A DNA stretch of 64,000 bases from Odontocerum albicorne (Eukaryota; Arthropoda; Insecta; Trichoptera; Odontoceridae): contig OX463859.1 in NCBI GenBank assembly GCA_949825065.1, positions 18,309,220-18,373,219 of the forward strand, read 5' to 3'. Positions 37,041-49,800 of the stretch are shown here, piece after piece (positions within the stretch are counted from its first letter, which is position 1; each line of letters starts with the position of its first letter). Position numbers and translations under genes: made by a program. The notes under the pieces are model-generated. The model ran no database searches and was not told the DNA's origin. It saw nothing but the letters and a program-made list of their open reading frames with translations.

Positions 37041-37835
37041 TTAAATATTGCATACTCGTAAATACGTCGTATATACTCGTAAATACGTCGTCGTCGTAGC
37101 TGGATCTCGTAATCGAGGATCCCCTCGCCAATCCAACGTCAATCTTGAACCGTTCTTCCACGTCAATCGTGTGATCTTCTGTGAGAAAACAGCCCGATCC
37201 TAGATGCGCACTCCCTCCCGCAAATGTCACAGACATGTGGACCCTGCTGAGTCACCTGGCCATGCTGACGCATGTTCACAGCGCGTTGACTGTTTCTCAC
37301 ACGTCTAGCCGCTGAGACGCCATCAGCCCGAGAACATACGGCTCTCCCCCCCTCACGGTCCTGAGCCACCCACTCCCAATCCTCAGGCACCACGCACAAA
37401 GTAAGCGACTCTCGCAGACTGTCCTTATAGTGCTTCCTCTGCCCATCAGCTCTTTGCTTGCCCACCACTTCCCAGTACAAGACGCGTTTTGGGAGTCTGT
37501 GATCGCCCATGCGTATCACATGCCCGATCCACCGCAATTTCACCTTTACAACCATATCTTTTATAGGCTTACAGTTGGAGCGTTGTAGGACCAAAACATT
37601 TGTGACACGATCACTCCAGTGGATCCGAAGAATTCGGCGAATGAAACGCTGGTGGAACTCGTACATATGCAAACAATATAGATAACAAAAACGCATGCGA
37701 AGAGGAAAAAAGTTTTCATATGGCAATTGTGCATCCGTCATTACTCGCATCGCCATTTTGCAATAATGTAAAGCCAGATCATCAGGTAGCTGTTGGCTTC
37801 GATACATTTTTCTTCGTTCACATGTTTTCATAATT
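37040..37835 (-). mobile_element. 5'-truncated LINE fragment with a C2H2-ended ORF2 tail
   Basis: An uninterrupted 222-residue reading (37831-37163) contains YEFHQRFIRRILRIHWSDRV, VKVKLRWIGHVIRMGDHRLP and, at its end, VCDICGRECASRIGLFSHRR followed by SHD. That is the typical end of a class of invertebrate ORF2 proteins, with a C-x2-C-x12-H-x3-H finger. The 3' part (about 37050-37110) has repeated aaatacgtcgt. The long open frame suggests a fairly young insertion. Its 5' truncation point is only about 40 bp upstream of the EpsinR start codon. Confidence 0.8.
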
Positions 37836-37870
37836 ACATTCGTAGAAATCTTCGCTTTATTTATAACAAC

Positions 37871-40800
37871 ATGGATAAATTCATAAGTATGTGGAAAGTG
37901 CGCGAGCTGGCTGATAAAGTGTAAGTATTGCCTTCAAATGTTTTCATTGACATTACATCCGTATATTTCCCATCTGGGCTTAACTATGTGACATAATTTG
38001 GTACTTTCGCTTTCATTCTGATATCTGTTAAGTTTTGCATTCAATAAATAATTTAAGTTTTGATTTTCTAGCACCATTTGTTATGAATTGTTTGCACAAT
38101 CTGTATTCGGCGCTATGGGTGTGTACATTTGTATGAATGAACACGCGATGTCGGGTTGGTATTGTAGTTAACCATTTAATGCATTTTGATAATCTCGATA
38201 TTGTATTTAAATGTCACGGCACATTAAACTAGCTGCATATTAATCACACATTTCCGTGATAGCGACATGTTTTGAGGTTTTTTGTTAAAATTTTACCTGC
38301 GTATTGTACAGTTTTATAAACGTTTGATACGTGATGAACGATGTTTATTTGTTTTATTATATTAAGTCATCGTTTCGAGCTTTTTTTAGTAGGCGTTCAG
38401 ATGATAGCTTAAGCTTGTTATTGTTTGTTATATGAAATAAATTGAAATAATAATAGTCAATTTAACAAAGCAGTCTGTTTTTTTGTTTCGAATGCCATTA
38501 ACAGAGGCGACAATTTCCTATTGCCGAATTCAAACACCCAATAAAAAGTGAGAAATCCATTGAAGTTTCAAGTTATTAAATAGCCAAAGTCAAATAGTTT
38601 TTTTTTCTTTTGTACCTTAACACTGAATGTAATGAAAACAAAATAAATTCATACAAACAATTTTGTTTATCACTATAGAAATGTTCTTTATTTATTAATT
38701 TTTAACAGCAGGAGCCTTCAAAATCAAATGAAGTCAGTCTTTCGACACCCTTTCATTTAACATATCAAGTACCTCGGCATGCTATTTTTCATTAATTAAC
38801 AGACCAGCTTTAATTTACATTCATTGTTAATAGCTATGTTTCTTATTCTGTCATACATCATTCTGATATTTTATATTTCTAAATACTATCAATAACAAGT
38901 GTTGTAATCCAATACAATTCCATTTAAATTTTGTTGCGAAACAATTTGAAAATAGCGTTTATGGATATTACCCAATTTTCTGGTATATGAACTTATGAAA
39001 TAATTTCTCTGTTAATCTCATATGTGGAAAGTTTGTTTAAAATACATGTTATTAACCCTTCCTCTCCGGTGATGTGTAACTAGTACACATTACTTCTAAA
39101 AACTTTAATATCTCTATAAATATAATAAATACTGGGTTCAGATTTTAGGTATTCCTCCGTAATACATTTACGCATTGAATGAAAAAATAATATTAATAAT
39201 AATTAGCACTTATCGGCCACATCAGATATATTTTGTGAAAATCTGGAATAAATTCACCAATACAATCAAACGTGTGCCAGTGTGTGACGTAGTATATTAA
39301 TTATAAAAAACCGCCATGAGTGAGAAAGCGACGCTATTCACATCTCAATAATTAGCACTTATCGGCCACATCAGAGATATTTTGTGAAAATCTGGAATAA
39401 ATTCACCAATACAATCAAACGTGTGCCAGTGTGTGACGTAGTATATTAATTATAAAAAACCGCCATGAGTGAGAAAGTGACGCTATTCACATCTCACTTT
39501 CACTCTACTTCGGTATATGGGAATGCAAAAAATAGAATCTCAGTTCAGTCGCTTCTCTCTTTTTAGTAGCCAACCGGCTTTCGTTCGAGATGGTCGCTCT
39601 GTCCATTTTGTGAACGTTGTCCGATATTTTTTTTCATGTTTTCAGCAATTAAATTTCAATTATTATCACTTTTGACTTCAAATTTCATTAATTTAAGCGA
39701 TTGGCTATGAACATTCTTATTTTTCCGATTTTAAATCGCTTATGTTTACATATGTATTGATGTGTATTAAATACACATCACTGGAACGGTCGGATTTTTT
39801 TTAGCACAGGAAGGGAAAGGTTAAATGTGCATACTCACTCGTTTGTAAGAAATTTTGAGAATTCTTAAATTTGGACATTGCGCTTATCAAGTTAATTTAC
39901 AATATTTAATTTAATTTAAAACATAGCTTTTCTAGATTTTGACAAAATTAGAACGCAATTATCTCTATTTCAATATCAAAAAGTGTGTTTATGTATCCTA
40001 CAGCCGATCATCTTCACCAATCCGCCGTATATCAGTATATACAATACAGGCTGAAGTAGTTTATCGGGTAGCTGAATTCATGGATTTGGGGGATAATTTA
40101 GTGAATGTCTATTCCAGTATTATCTGTTCACATTCAATGGTGAAAGTGTACTTCCACTGCTCCTTGTTAGTGAACGCTCTAGAATATGAACATCCATGCA
40201 TAGCTGTGGTATATATATTCAGGCTTACTGCATTCAAGCTATGTTTTTAAATTTATTGTATTAGGCACAAGAGGTGGTATGTTGCAACAACTGTTCACAT
40301 GGTCCCAATTTTTGGTTAGCCTAGAAAAAATATTGCTGAATGGGAGATTCCCTCAAACAAAACTGTTACTTTAAGGATGATTGCGATTGCCCAATCTTGT
40401 CCAGGACAAGACTTTCTTTAGGTGTTCTTGCACTTTGAAATGCAAGACTGAAGTGTAAATGCAAGAAGAATGGCACTTTATGCATATCAAAATGTCGTAA
40501 ATGAATGCATGGTTAAAATTATATTTTAAGTAACATAAAGAAAGCAGCTTTAAGATGGTTTGGACATGTGGAGAGAATGATGAAAGAATGACTAAGCGAG
40601 TATGCAGGTCAGAAGTGAAAGGTGTGCGTGGAAGAGGTAGACCGAGGAAAACGTGACTGAACCAAATAAACCAGATTATCAAACAAAGTAAAGTGAGAAG
40701 TATGAATAATAGAAAATTGTGTATGACCAGATACGAGGCTAGTCCCAAAAGTACCCGACCTAACAAAGAAAACACAAAAAATTTGGGAAAAAATATTTTT

Positions 40801-43800
40801 ATTTCTCAACATAGTCTTCTTTCAGCTCGACACACTTTTCCCAGCGATGTTCAATAGCTTCGATACCCTGTTTATAGTGAGAACCGTCGAGCGCCTCAAA
40901 ATAGCCATCAACCGCAGATTCCATCTCTTCATTGTTGGCAAATCTTTTACCACCGAGCCATTTTTTAAAGTTTAGAAAAAGAAAATAGTCCGAGGGGGCT
41001 AAATCTGGTGAATAGGGTGCATGAGGAAGCAATTCGAACTTTAATTCATTGATTTTGGCCACCGCGATAACGGATGTGTGAACTGGTGCATTGTCTTGAT
41101 GAAACAACACTTTCTTTTTTGCCAAATGCGGCCGTTTTTCTTGATTTCATCATTCCAACACTGCAATAAGTTCGCATAATACTCGCCGTTGATTGTTTTT
41201 CCTTTTTGAAGATAATCAATGAAAATTATCCCACGCGCATCTAAAAAAACTGACGCCATGACCTTGCCTGCAGATGGAACTGTCTTCGCCTTTTTCAGAG
41301 CCGATTCTCCCCTTTCAGTCCATTGTTTTGACTGTTCCTTCGTCTCAGGTGTGAAGTGATGGACCCATGTTTCATCCATGGTTATGAATGGACGCAAAAA
41401 CTCGGCTTTATTGCTGTGAAACATCGCCAAACACTTGATTGAAACATCTTGACGACGCTGTTTTTGTTCTATTGTGAGCAAACGCGGCACCCATCTTGCG
41501 CACAGCTTTCTTATGTCCAAATTTTCAGCCAATATGCGATGCACAGCAATTTTTGAAATGCCTATCAATTTGGCCATCGTTACCAACAGCCTCATTTGGA
41601 CGACCAGAGCGTTCAGCATCATTTGTATCTGTATGACTGTGTTTGAAATCAGCATACCATCGACAAACGGTTGTTTTCGATGGAGCAGAGCCAGATGCAG
41701 CAGAGGGAAAGAGATTTGGCTCCAATGAAGAAGTGATTGCCGAAACTAACGCCTATTTTGAAACCAAAGATAAATCGTTCTACACGGCTGGCATAGAAAA
41801 GTTAGGAAAGCATTGGAATAAATGTATCGCTCTTGAAGGAGACAATTTTGATGAATAAAGAAGAATTTTGGCAAACAAATGTTGTTTTAGTAGTTAGTCC
41901 CGGGCCTTATTGATCGATGTGTTACATGAGTGTATAATGCAAATTGACAAATTATTGCAAGTCAACATTTATGCTGTTCTATTGAAAAAAATAATTGCGT
42001 TTTCCAATTATATTTCTTTTATTATTATTTTATATGCCTGCACTGAACTGTTTATTGCTTATTTTTTTTATATGGCTTGTAATAATAATAATAATAATCA
42101 AAAGACAATTTATATAGCGAGAGAGCAAACACTCCTCAAAGGCGCGCACTAACTCAGGATTCAAACTCACTATTATTGACAGATATAAAATATTACAAAA
42201 TAAAAATTTATGTTAGTTAAGTGTAAGGATAGGAAGGTAATGGTTACGGCCATTAGAATAGGTACTTTCCCGAATCAAAAAAACATATTTGGTAAGAAAA
42301 CTTACCAATGGAAGACAAACTACTCATGTTACATTGCACACCCGTGCACTCTTGCTGGAATGATTTTATTTTCCATACTGAAGATGAACCCTCTAATTTG
42401 TTATATAATTTCACTACTCGACAATCATCCTCCTAAGGCATATGTTGAAGAAAATAAATAAAAAAAATATTTGAACTCCAAGTTTTTTGAAAAAATGCAT
42501 CCGTGAGATTATAAAAAATGTTAAAATCCATTCTTTAAAGGTATAATTACCATGTTTGAATTGATTGGATGTATTTTTTTAATAAAGTAAAACATGCAAT
42601 ATGTCGGTTTTATAAACCATGTTGAATCAAGTATAAAACAATGCCTTAGTAACCAGTAACTTCTTGATGTGGCATTACGGTCTGATAACAACCAGAACCA
42701 CGTTTTAATGCCATTTAACTAATACGTGGAGCAATTATACATACCTTATATTTGCAGATAAATATTTTGATAAATTTTCATTGCCTATCTGTACTCAATA
42801 CTGAATAATCAAATGCTAAAATAAAGGTGTTTTGAGGTCAAGAAGTTAAATATTTTATTCACAATTTGATTTGATTTCAATTCACTTCAAGCAACACAAG
42901 TTATTTGTTTATGAATAAGATTGTTCACCAGTATAAGTTTTTTTAAGACAGAATCGAACCATTTTTTTTGTTTGATATTTTTACACATACATGAGTGGTC
43001 CCAGAAGTACCCAACCTGACGTATAGATGGCGGTTGTTGCTTTAAAAATTTACTATGGTAGAAAGTACTAAACTTATAAAGCTTAAGTTTCAAGTTTTAA
43101 GACGCTACGTTGTTTAGTATTTGTTTGGCAGCCATCAATAGTGAACGCTCTCAGTGAATTTGTAAACATGGAAAAAATTGGTCATCGTTATGTGATACAA
43201 TACTTTCATTTGAAAGGTCTAAGTCCAACCAATATCAAAGCCGAGCTAGATTCTACTCTGGGGGAGTCTGCTCCTTCGGATACAACAGTAAAATATTGGG
43301 TGGCAGAGTTTAAACGAGGCCGTACGAGCTGCCAAGACGAACATCACAGTGGTCGATCAAATGAGGTGACCACGCCAGAAATGGTAAAGAAAATCCACAA
43401 AATGGTATTGGATGACCGTCGATTGAAAGTGCGCGAGCTAGCAGACATGGTAGGCATTTCAAAAAGTGCTGTACATCGCATATTGACTGAAAATTTGGAC
43501 ATGAGAAAGCTGTGCGCAAGATGGGTGCCGCGTTTGCTCACAATGTAAAAAAACAGCATCGTGAGGATGTTTCAATCGAGTGTTTGGCGATGTTTCACAG
43601 CAATAAAGCCGAGTTTTTGCGTCGATTCATAACCATGGATGAAACATGGGTCCATCACTTCACACCTGAGACGAAGGAACACTCAAAACAATGGACTGAA
43701 AGGGGAGAATCGGCTCCAAAAAAGGCGAAGACAGTTCCATCTGCAGGCAAGGTCATGGCGTCAGTTTTTTGGGATGCGCGTGGGATAATTTTCATTGATT

Positions 43801-46800
43801 ATCTTCAAAAAGGAAAAACAATCAACGGCGAGTATTTAGCGAACTTATTGCAGCGTTTGAGTGATGAAATCAAGAAAAAACGGCCGCATTTGGCGAAAAA
43901 AAAAAGTGTTGTTTCATCAAGACAATGCACCAGTTCACACATCCGTTATCGCGGTGGCCAAAATCAATGAATTAATGTTAAAATTGCTTCCTCACGCACC
44001 CTATTCGCCAGATTTAGCCCCCTCAGATTATTTTTTTTATCCAAATGGCTCGGTGGTAAAATATTTGCCAACAATGAAGAAGTGGAATCTGCGGATGATG
44101 GCTATTTTGAGGCGCTCAACGGTTCTCACTATAAACAGGGTATCGAAGCTATTGAACATCGCTGGGAAAAGTGTGTCGAGCTGAAAGGAGACTTTGTTGA
44201 GAAATAAAAATATTTTTTCCCAAATTTTCCAAAACAAAGATGGGTGAGGTCCACCTTCACCCCTTGCCAGAGATGATTCCTCGCATGATTCTCAAAACCT
44301 GTTCAAGCTATTGGAGTACCCAATTTCTCTTTGGCCATGAGAGCTTTAATGGTAATTTTTTAATCTTCAATTTTGTCTCTTCTCCCTGTTGTAATATTTG
44401 CGGCCACCTGGATTAATCCACATATTACATTTTGCGGTACTATGATAATAATCAAGTCAATAATTTCTGAAAAAATCTCTCGATTTATCTTGGGACCGAT
44501 TGGTTATTTCGATCTAGTGGCGTCAAAGGATAGTTTTGCTGCACTCAAAGTTTTCTGTGTTACTTGTTATGCTGTTTGAACTCCAGACCCTAAGCCGCTT
44601 TATAATAAGTATATTTAGTGTGGTGCGAGTCATTTTCCTTCTCCTATGACATCAGACCTTAAGTCCATCATCGCTATTCTTTTCAGTCAGGTGTATCGCC
44701 ACCGCAGGAGTCCCTTTAGGCAGTTCCTTATTTGCATGACATTGCGCCCATAAAAAATATAGAAGATTTCTTAAGACTTATTTTGTCCTCTATAACAGCG
44801 TGGATGGTGGTGGGATCGAACTGAAATGAACCATCAAAAGTTTATTTTCTTTGAGTTCTTTGAAATCGATGATTTTGCTATCCAATTTGAGAAACACTAA
44901 TGAACTAAAATTTTATTATGTCATTAAACTGATTAATCTAACAGATGTGCTAAAAATATGCATGTCATTGTCTGCTTAAAATTTGCATATCATCGAATAA
45001 AATAATGGGGTTTGATATTAGATTCATATAATTCTTCCTAATATATTTTTTATTCAAAACTGCTATTTGTGTAGTATTTTCTCAGGTGATGGAGGAGTTA
45101 TAAGGGATATCGAGCAGCATGTAGCAATAGGGAACAAATTCAATGGGGCACTAAAACATATATGCCCGACAGTATCAAAATCTGCTAAGATGATAGTCTA
45201 CAACAGTATTTTAGTACCGACTGATGTACAATATAAGAGTGAAACGTGGACGTGTAAAAAAACTTAAAGAGCCAAATAAATGCTATAAAAATACGTGAAC
45301 TGAGAATACATGGGTTGACAATGTATGACAATACGAAATGAAGGGAGTATGGGCGAATGGGAATTTAATGATGCTGATGTGTTGGGTAAAATAAAGAAGA
45401 GCTCTCTGACATGCTTTGGACATGTAAAACAAATGGATGAAGAAAGACTAATAAAACAAATAGTGTGAATATGAGTGGAAGGCGTGGTAGAAGAAGACCA
45501 AGGAAAATATGGTTGGATCAAGTTAATGACATTTTCAAAAGAAGGAAATGTAATGAAATAGAATTTTAGAGATGGATCACACGAAATAGAATGACAGCAA
45601 AAGCGACTTTTCCTCGTTCTTTGTATTTGCATTTACTTAAGATAATCTAAACTGTAGACTGGGTATATCAAAGTTCTCATATGATCTTCGCATTGTGACT
45701 TTTAATAACTTCAAACTTTTCTTCTAACGTAATTATTCTCCTTATCTTTTTATGTTTTCTTTATTTTTTTTCGTTTATCCATAACAAGGATTTTATATAA
45801 TATGCAATTGTAATGCAAGGTGCTGGAAGTTCCAATGTAATTTAATGAAACCTCTTGTGCAAATGAAATATAAGAGTGGCACGTCCTAGTACAGTAATCG
45901 CTCAAAGGCAACTGAATATTGGCCTAAATAAGTTTTCACTAATTGTGGTTCTTCCAAGATTTCTTTGAAGAATAGGACAGTAAAACAATTCATATAAAGA
46001 TACACTTTTAGAATTACTTTTGTAAACACTGTTTGAAATGTTGAATTTGTTTTGTCTCCAGCACCAACGTGGTAATGAACTACACGGAAGTGGAGGGCAA
46101 GGTTCGCGAGGCCACCAACGAGGAGGCGTGGGGGCCTACTGGGCAGCTCATGCAGGAGCTAGCTAACGCCACCTTCACCTATGAGCACTTCCCCGAGGTC
46201 ATGTCCATGCTCTGGAGACGGATGCTCCAGGACAATAAGCATAGGTGGAGGAGAACTTATAAAGTAAGCGTCATCAAAAAATTTTTTTTTACTAAATAAT
46301 ATAAGAAACATTTATTTTTTCAGTTTCATGTAACAGGGTTGCACAGAACATGTTTAAAGAAATCCTTCCATTTATGTAAATTGTTTTTACTGTAATACAG
46401 TTTAATTTTGTTTTGTAATTTGAAATGTATTATACTGATATCAAGTAATAATTTTGGCTTCTAAATTGATATTTTTATATACAACTGTAAGAGTGATAAT
46501 GGAATATTCATCCAGTAAGTGATTTTGAATAGGTACAGCAAATTGCAAGTTCTGTAATTTTTTTCTTTTTATAAATAAATCGTATAGCTCTCTTCAAATA
46601 TATTTTATCTGTTATCAGCAATCACTTAATGAAAAAGATAACTTAAGCTTTTTTAACTAAGTAATAATGGAATATTTAGAAATATGTATAAGATCACTTA
46701 TTTTACATTGTATTGTCTTATACTTTTGTTGTATACAGTACTGTACTACATGGCGGGCTTGTCACTTCCAACCAACTAGAAACATGTTAAAGATGTATTA

Positions 46801-49800
46801 TTGTATTGTCTTATACTTTTGTTGTATACAGTACTGTACTACCTGGCGGGCTTGTCACTTCCAACCAACTAGAAACATGTTAAAGATGTCTTAATTGAAA
46901 AACAGTCAGGAATCATTGTTTTATATAATGTTGTTATGTATTGTATTACATTTTCATTATATACAGTATAACTTGGCAGGTTTATTGCCATGTGGCAATA
47001 TTTTCTAACCAAACGGATATATATGTGTTAAGTGAAAACCTGGAACCCTTTTTAAGAAAATCTGGGTACCAACAGGAATCGAACCTGCAACCCTTGGGTC
47101 GGAAGACTGGTAGGCTACGGAAGTCATCAATGGCTCCATCTGCACTATTTTCCTAAAACTAATTCCCCACATAAATTGAGGGATTACTGCATTTAGGTTT
47201 CATGGTTTTTTATTTTCATTCCTAAAAATAATACTGGCTGTTTGACTACCTCTGGATATTGATCAAAGCTGGGCTTTATGGGAGCTGGTAGATTGTCCAT
47301 TTCATGTCTAATATTTCTTCTTTATTGTTTCCGAGTTCTTAACTTTTTTAAGTACACTTTACCTTTTGAATACACTAAATGAAGTGAGTAAACTCTTTGT
47401 GAATAATGTTAAAGAAGATTTTAAAGAAGAAAGATATTTAAATTAATTTGAAAATAATAGATTATCTTCATATTGTTTCATTTGTCCATATATAAAATTT
47501 ACATGTCCACCTAGCAAAGTGGGCAAAGCTGTTGATTTAGCAAGTATAAAAAATACATATGAGGGTCAAATAAATAAATATATTATACATATTGTTTATC
47601 CAGTGTCTTTGTTTATCCAGTGTCTTCTCCTTCTGAGTTATTTGATACGGAATGGATCAGAAAGGGTTGTTACCTCCGCAAGAGAGCACATTTACGACTT
47701 GAGGTCACTTGAACACTACACACACGTTGATGAAAATGGGAAGGATCAGGTAAGGACTCAACATTTTTAATATAAAAATTTGTTTACACCATGTTTTATT
47801 TGAGAGATTCTTTTCCATTTACGAACCCTAAAATTGATACACGCATTTTAAATCACTTTTTGAAGTTCAATTATGTTTATGAAATTCATTATACGTACTA
47901 CAGATCAGCATACGGATTATATTTAAACAGTTCAATAACTTTTATACATTCTCAATATTATAGAAACATTTTGTGGATTGTAAGCTTGTTAAGTATTAAG
48001 ATTGTAGTCTGTTAGGTTTCTTTGCTAGTTCTTCCTAGCGAGCACTAATTGAAGTAGTGTAGTTCTGCAAATTTTACTATTATATATGCATTCATGCTTT
48101 TCATTTTACGATTTACTTTTCAACATACGTTAAATCGAAACGGGACAATGAATGAATCACCATGACTAAATGCAAAATTTTCACATAAGCGAATGATGTT
48201 TTACTTATCGAAATATGATATTTCATAACAGAGAAGAAAAATATGCACTTTGATTTGAAAAAAACTTTATTACCTAATAAAGTCAAAAGTAAAAATAACA
48301 CCTATAATTTACATATCATAAAATAATTTAAAAGCAAAATATGTAAAAACAAATACAATTTTCATAAATAATTTTTTTTGTAAAATGATAAAATAACATA
48401 TTCGATGTCTTAATTGTGAAACATCCTAATTCGAAGATCTTCCTTGTGACCTAGTCGGTTGGTGACTGCTTGACTTCCAACCTTGGGGTTTTAGTTCTTT
48501 TACGAATAGAACCCAATAAAAAAAGAGGATTCTATCTTGATTTTTCACAAAAGGTCTTTCAACATACATTTTTCCGGTTGAATGAAGTTGCCATATGACA
48601 TTAAGATTGTCTAGTAATTGTGTGAAATGGAAGATTTATACAATGATTTTATCTTTTATTATTTTAGGGCGTTAATGTGAGGCACAAAGTTCGAGATCTG
48701 ATCGACTTCATTCAGGACGATGAAAAACTCAGGGAGGAGAGAAAAAAGGCTAAGAAGAATAAAGATAAATATGTCGGTATGTAATCAATTCAACCATTAA
48801 CTGCACTACTGAAAATAAAATGACTTACTTGTGACGAGAGATCATAACTAACATTATGGCCAATTTTATAAATTAAAAATATGTTTTCACAAAATGCATT
48901 TCTAAAAATGAGTATAAATTTGATCGTAAATTTTTTGATTTACACTTTTTTAACTTTTTTTTTCAATGTTTTGATAACATGTAAAATTGCAATTGATCAT
49001 TGATAGATGATTTGTATTAATGTAATCTTTGATATATGAATTTAAAGTAATTGTAAAAAAAATTACCTGAAATAAGGTGTGTCCTTATCAGTACATTATA
49101 ATTGTAATATCAAGTGCTTAATAAATTCTCATTAAAATTGCCATTTGTAATTTTGTGGGCATTATCAAAAGGAACATTGATTATCTCATTATGTCTTTCA
49201 CCATAACAACGCAATGCTAATCCAACATTAATTGCATGAGTTAGATTAGATCAGGGGTGCTCAAACTGTCGATCGCGGGAGGTTTTTGAGTCGATCAATT
49301 ACATATTATATTTAAGAAATTTCTGACATTCAATTTATAAAAACTACACTAAATATTTTTTAACAATTATTTTAACCTAATATTTGTTAATATATAATAT
49401 TGACGAACATTAAATAATAAATTATCATCTATCTGATAGATGATAATTTAACATTTATAGATGTTACTTGGGTTGAGATAGCTCTATCTCGTCCAGTTAC
49501 CAAACGCGTCTCAACCTTCCGAGACACAAACATCAAGGACGTCGAAAGCATGTTTGAAACAAATTGCCTGTCAGTTAACAGCATTGTTTGGGTCAACTTA
49601 CTTGTGCGAGTCTGCATTTTCCGAAATGAAAATAATTAAATCTAAATATCGTAATCGGCTCAGTGACGAACATCTTAATTCATGCTTGCGTTTGGCACTT
49701 AGTAATTACGTGCCATCCTATGAAAAGTATGCAGAGGACATGCAGTGCCATGCATCAACATCAAAAGAACGTTAGTTACACAACACTTATTTCAATGATA

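Noticed and set aside
37163..37831. 222-codon C2H2 protein as a host gene
   Set aside because: Its sequence is the standard end of a LINE ORF2 protein. It has no start context and is 5' truncated.
47065..47130. Possible functional tRNA gene (good B box)
   Set aside because: No cloverleaf pairing or acceptor stem. The same sequence recurs as a dispersed SINE head.
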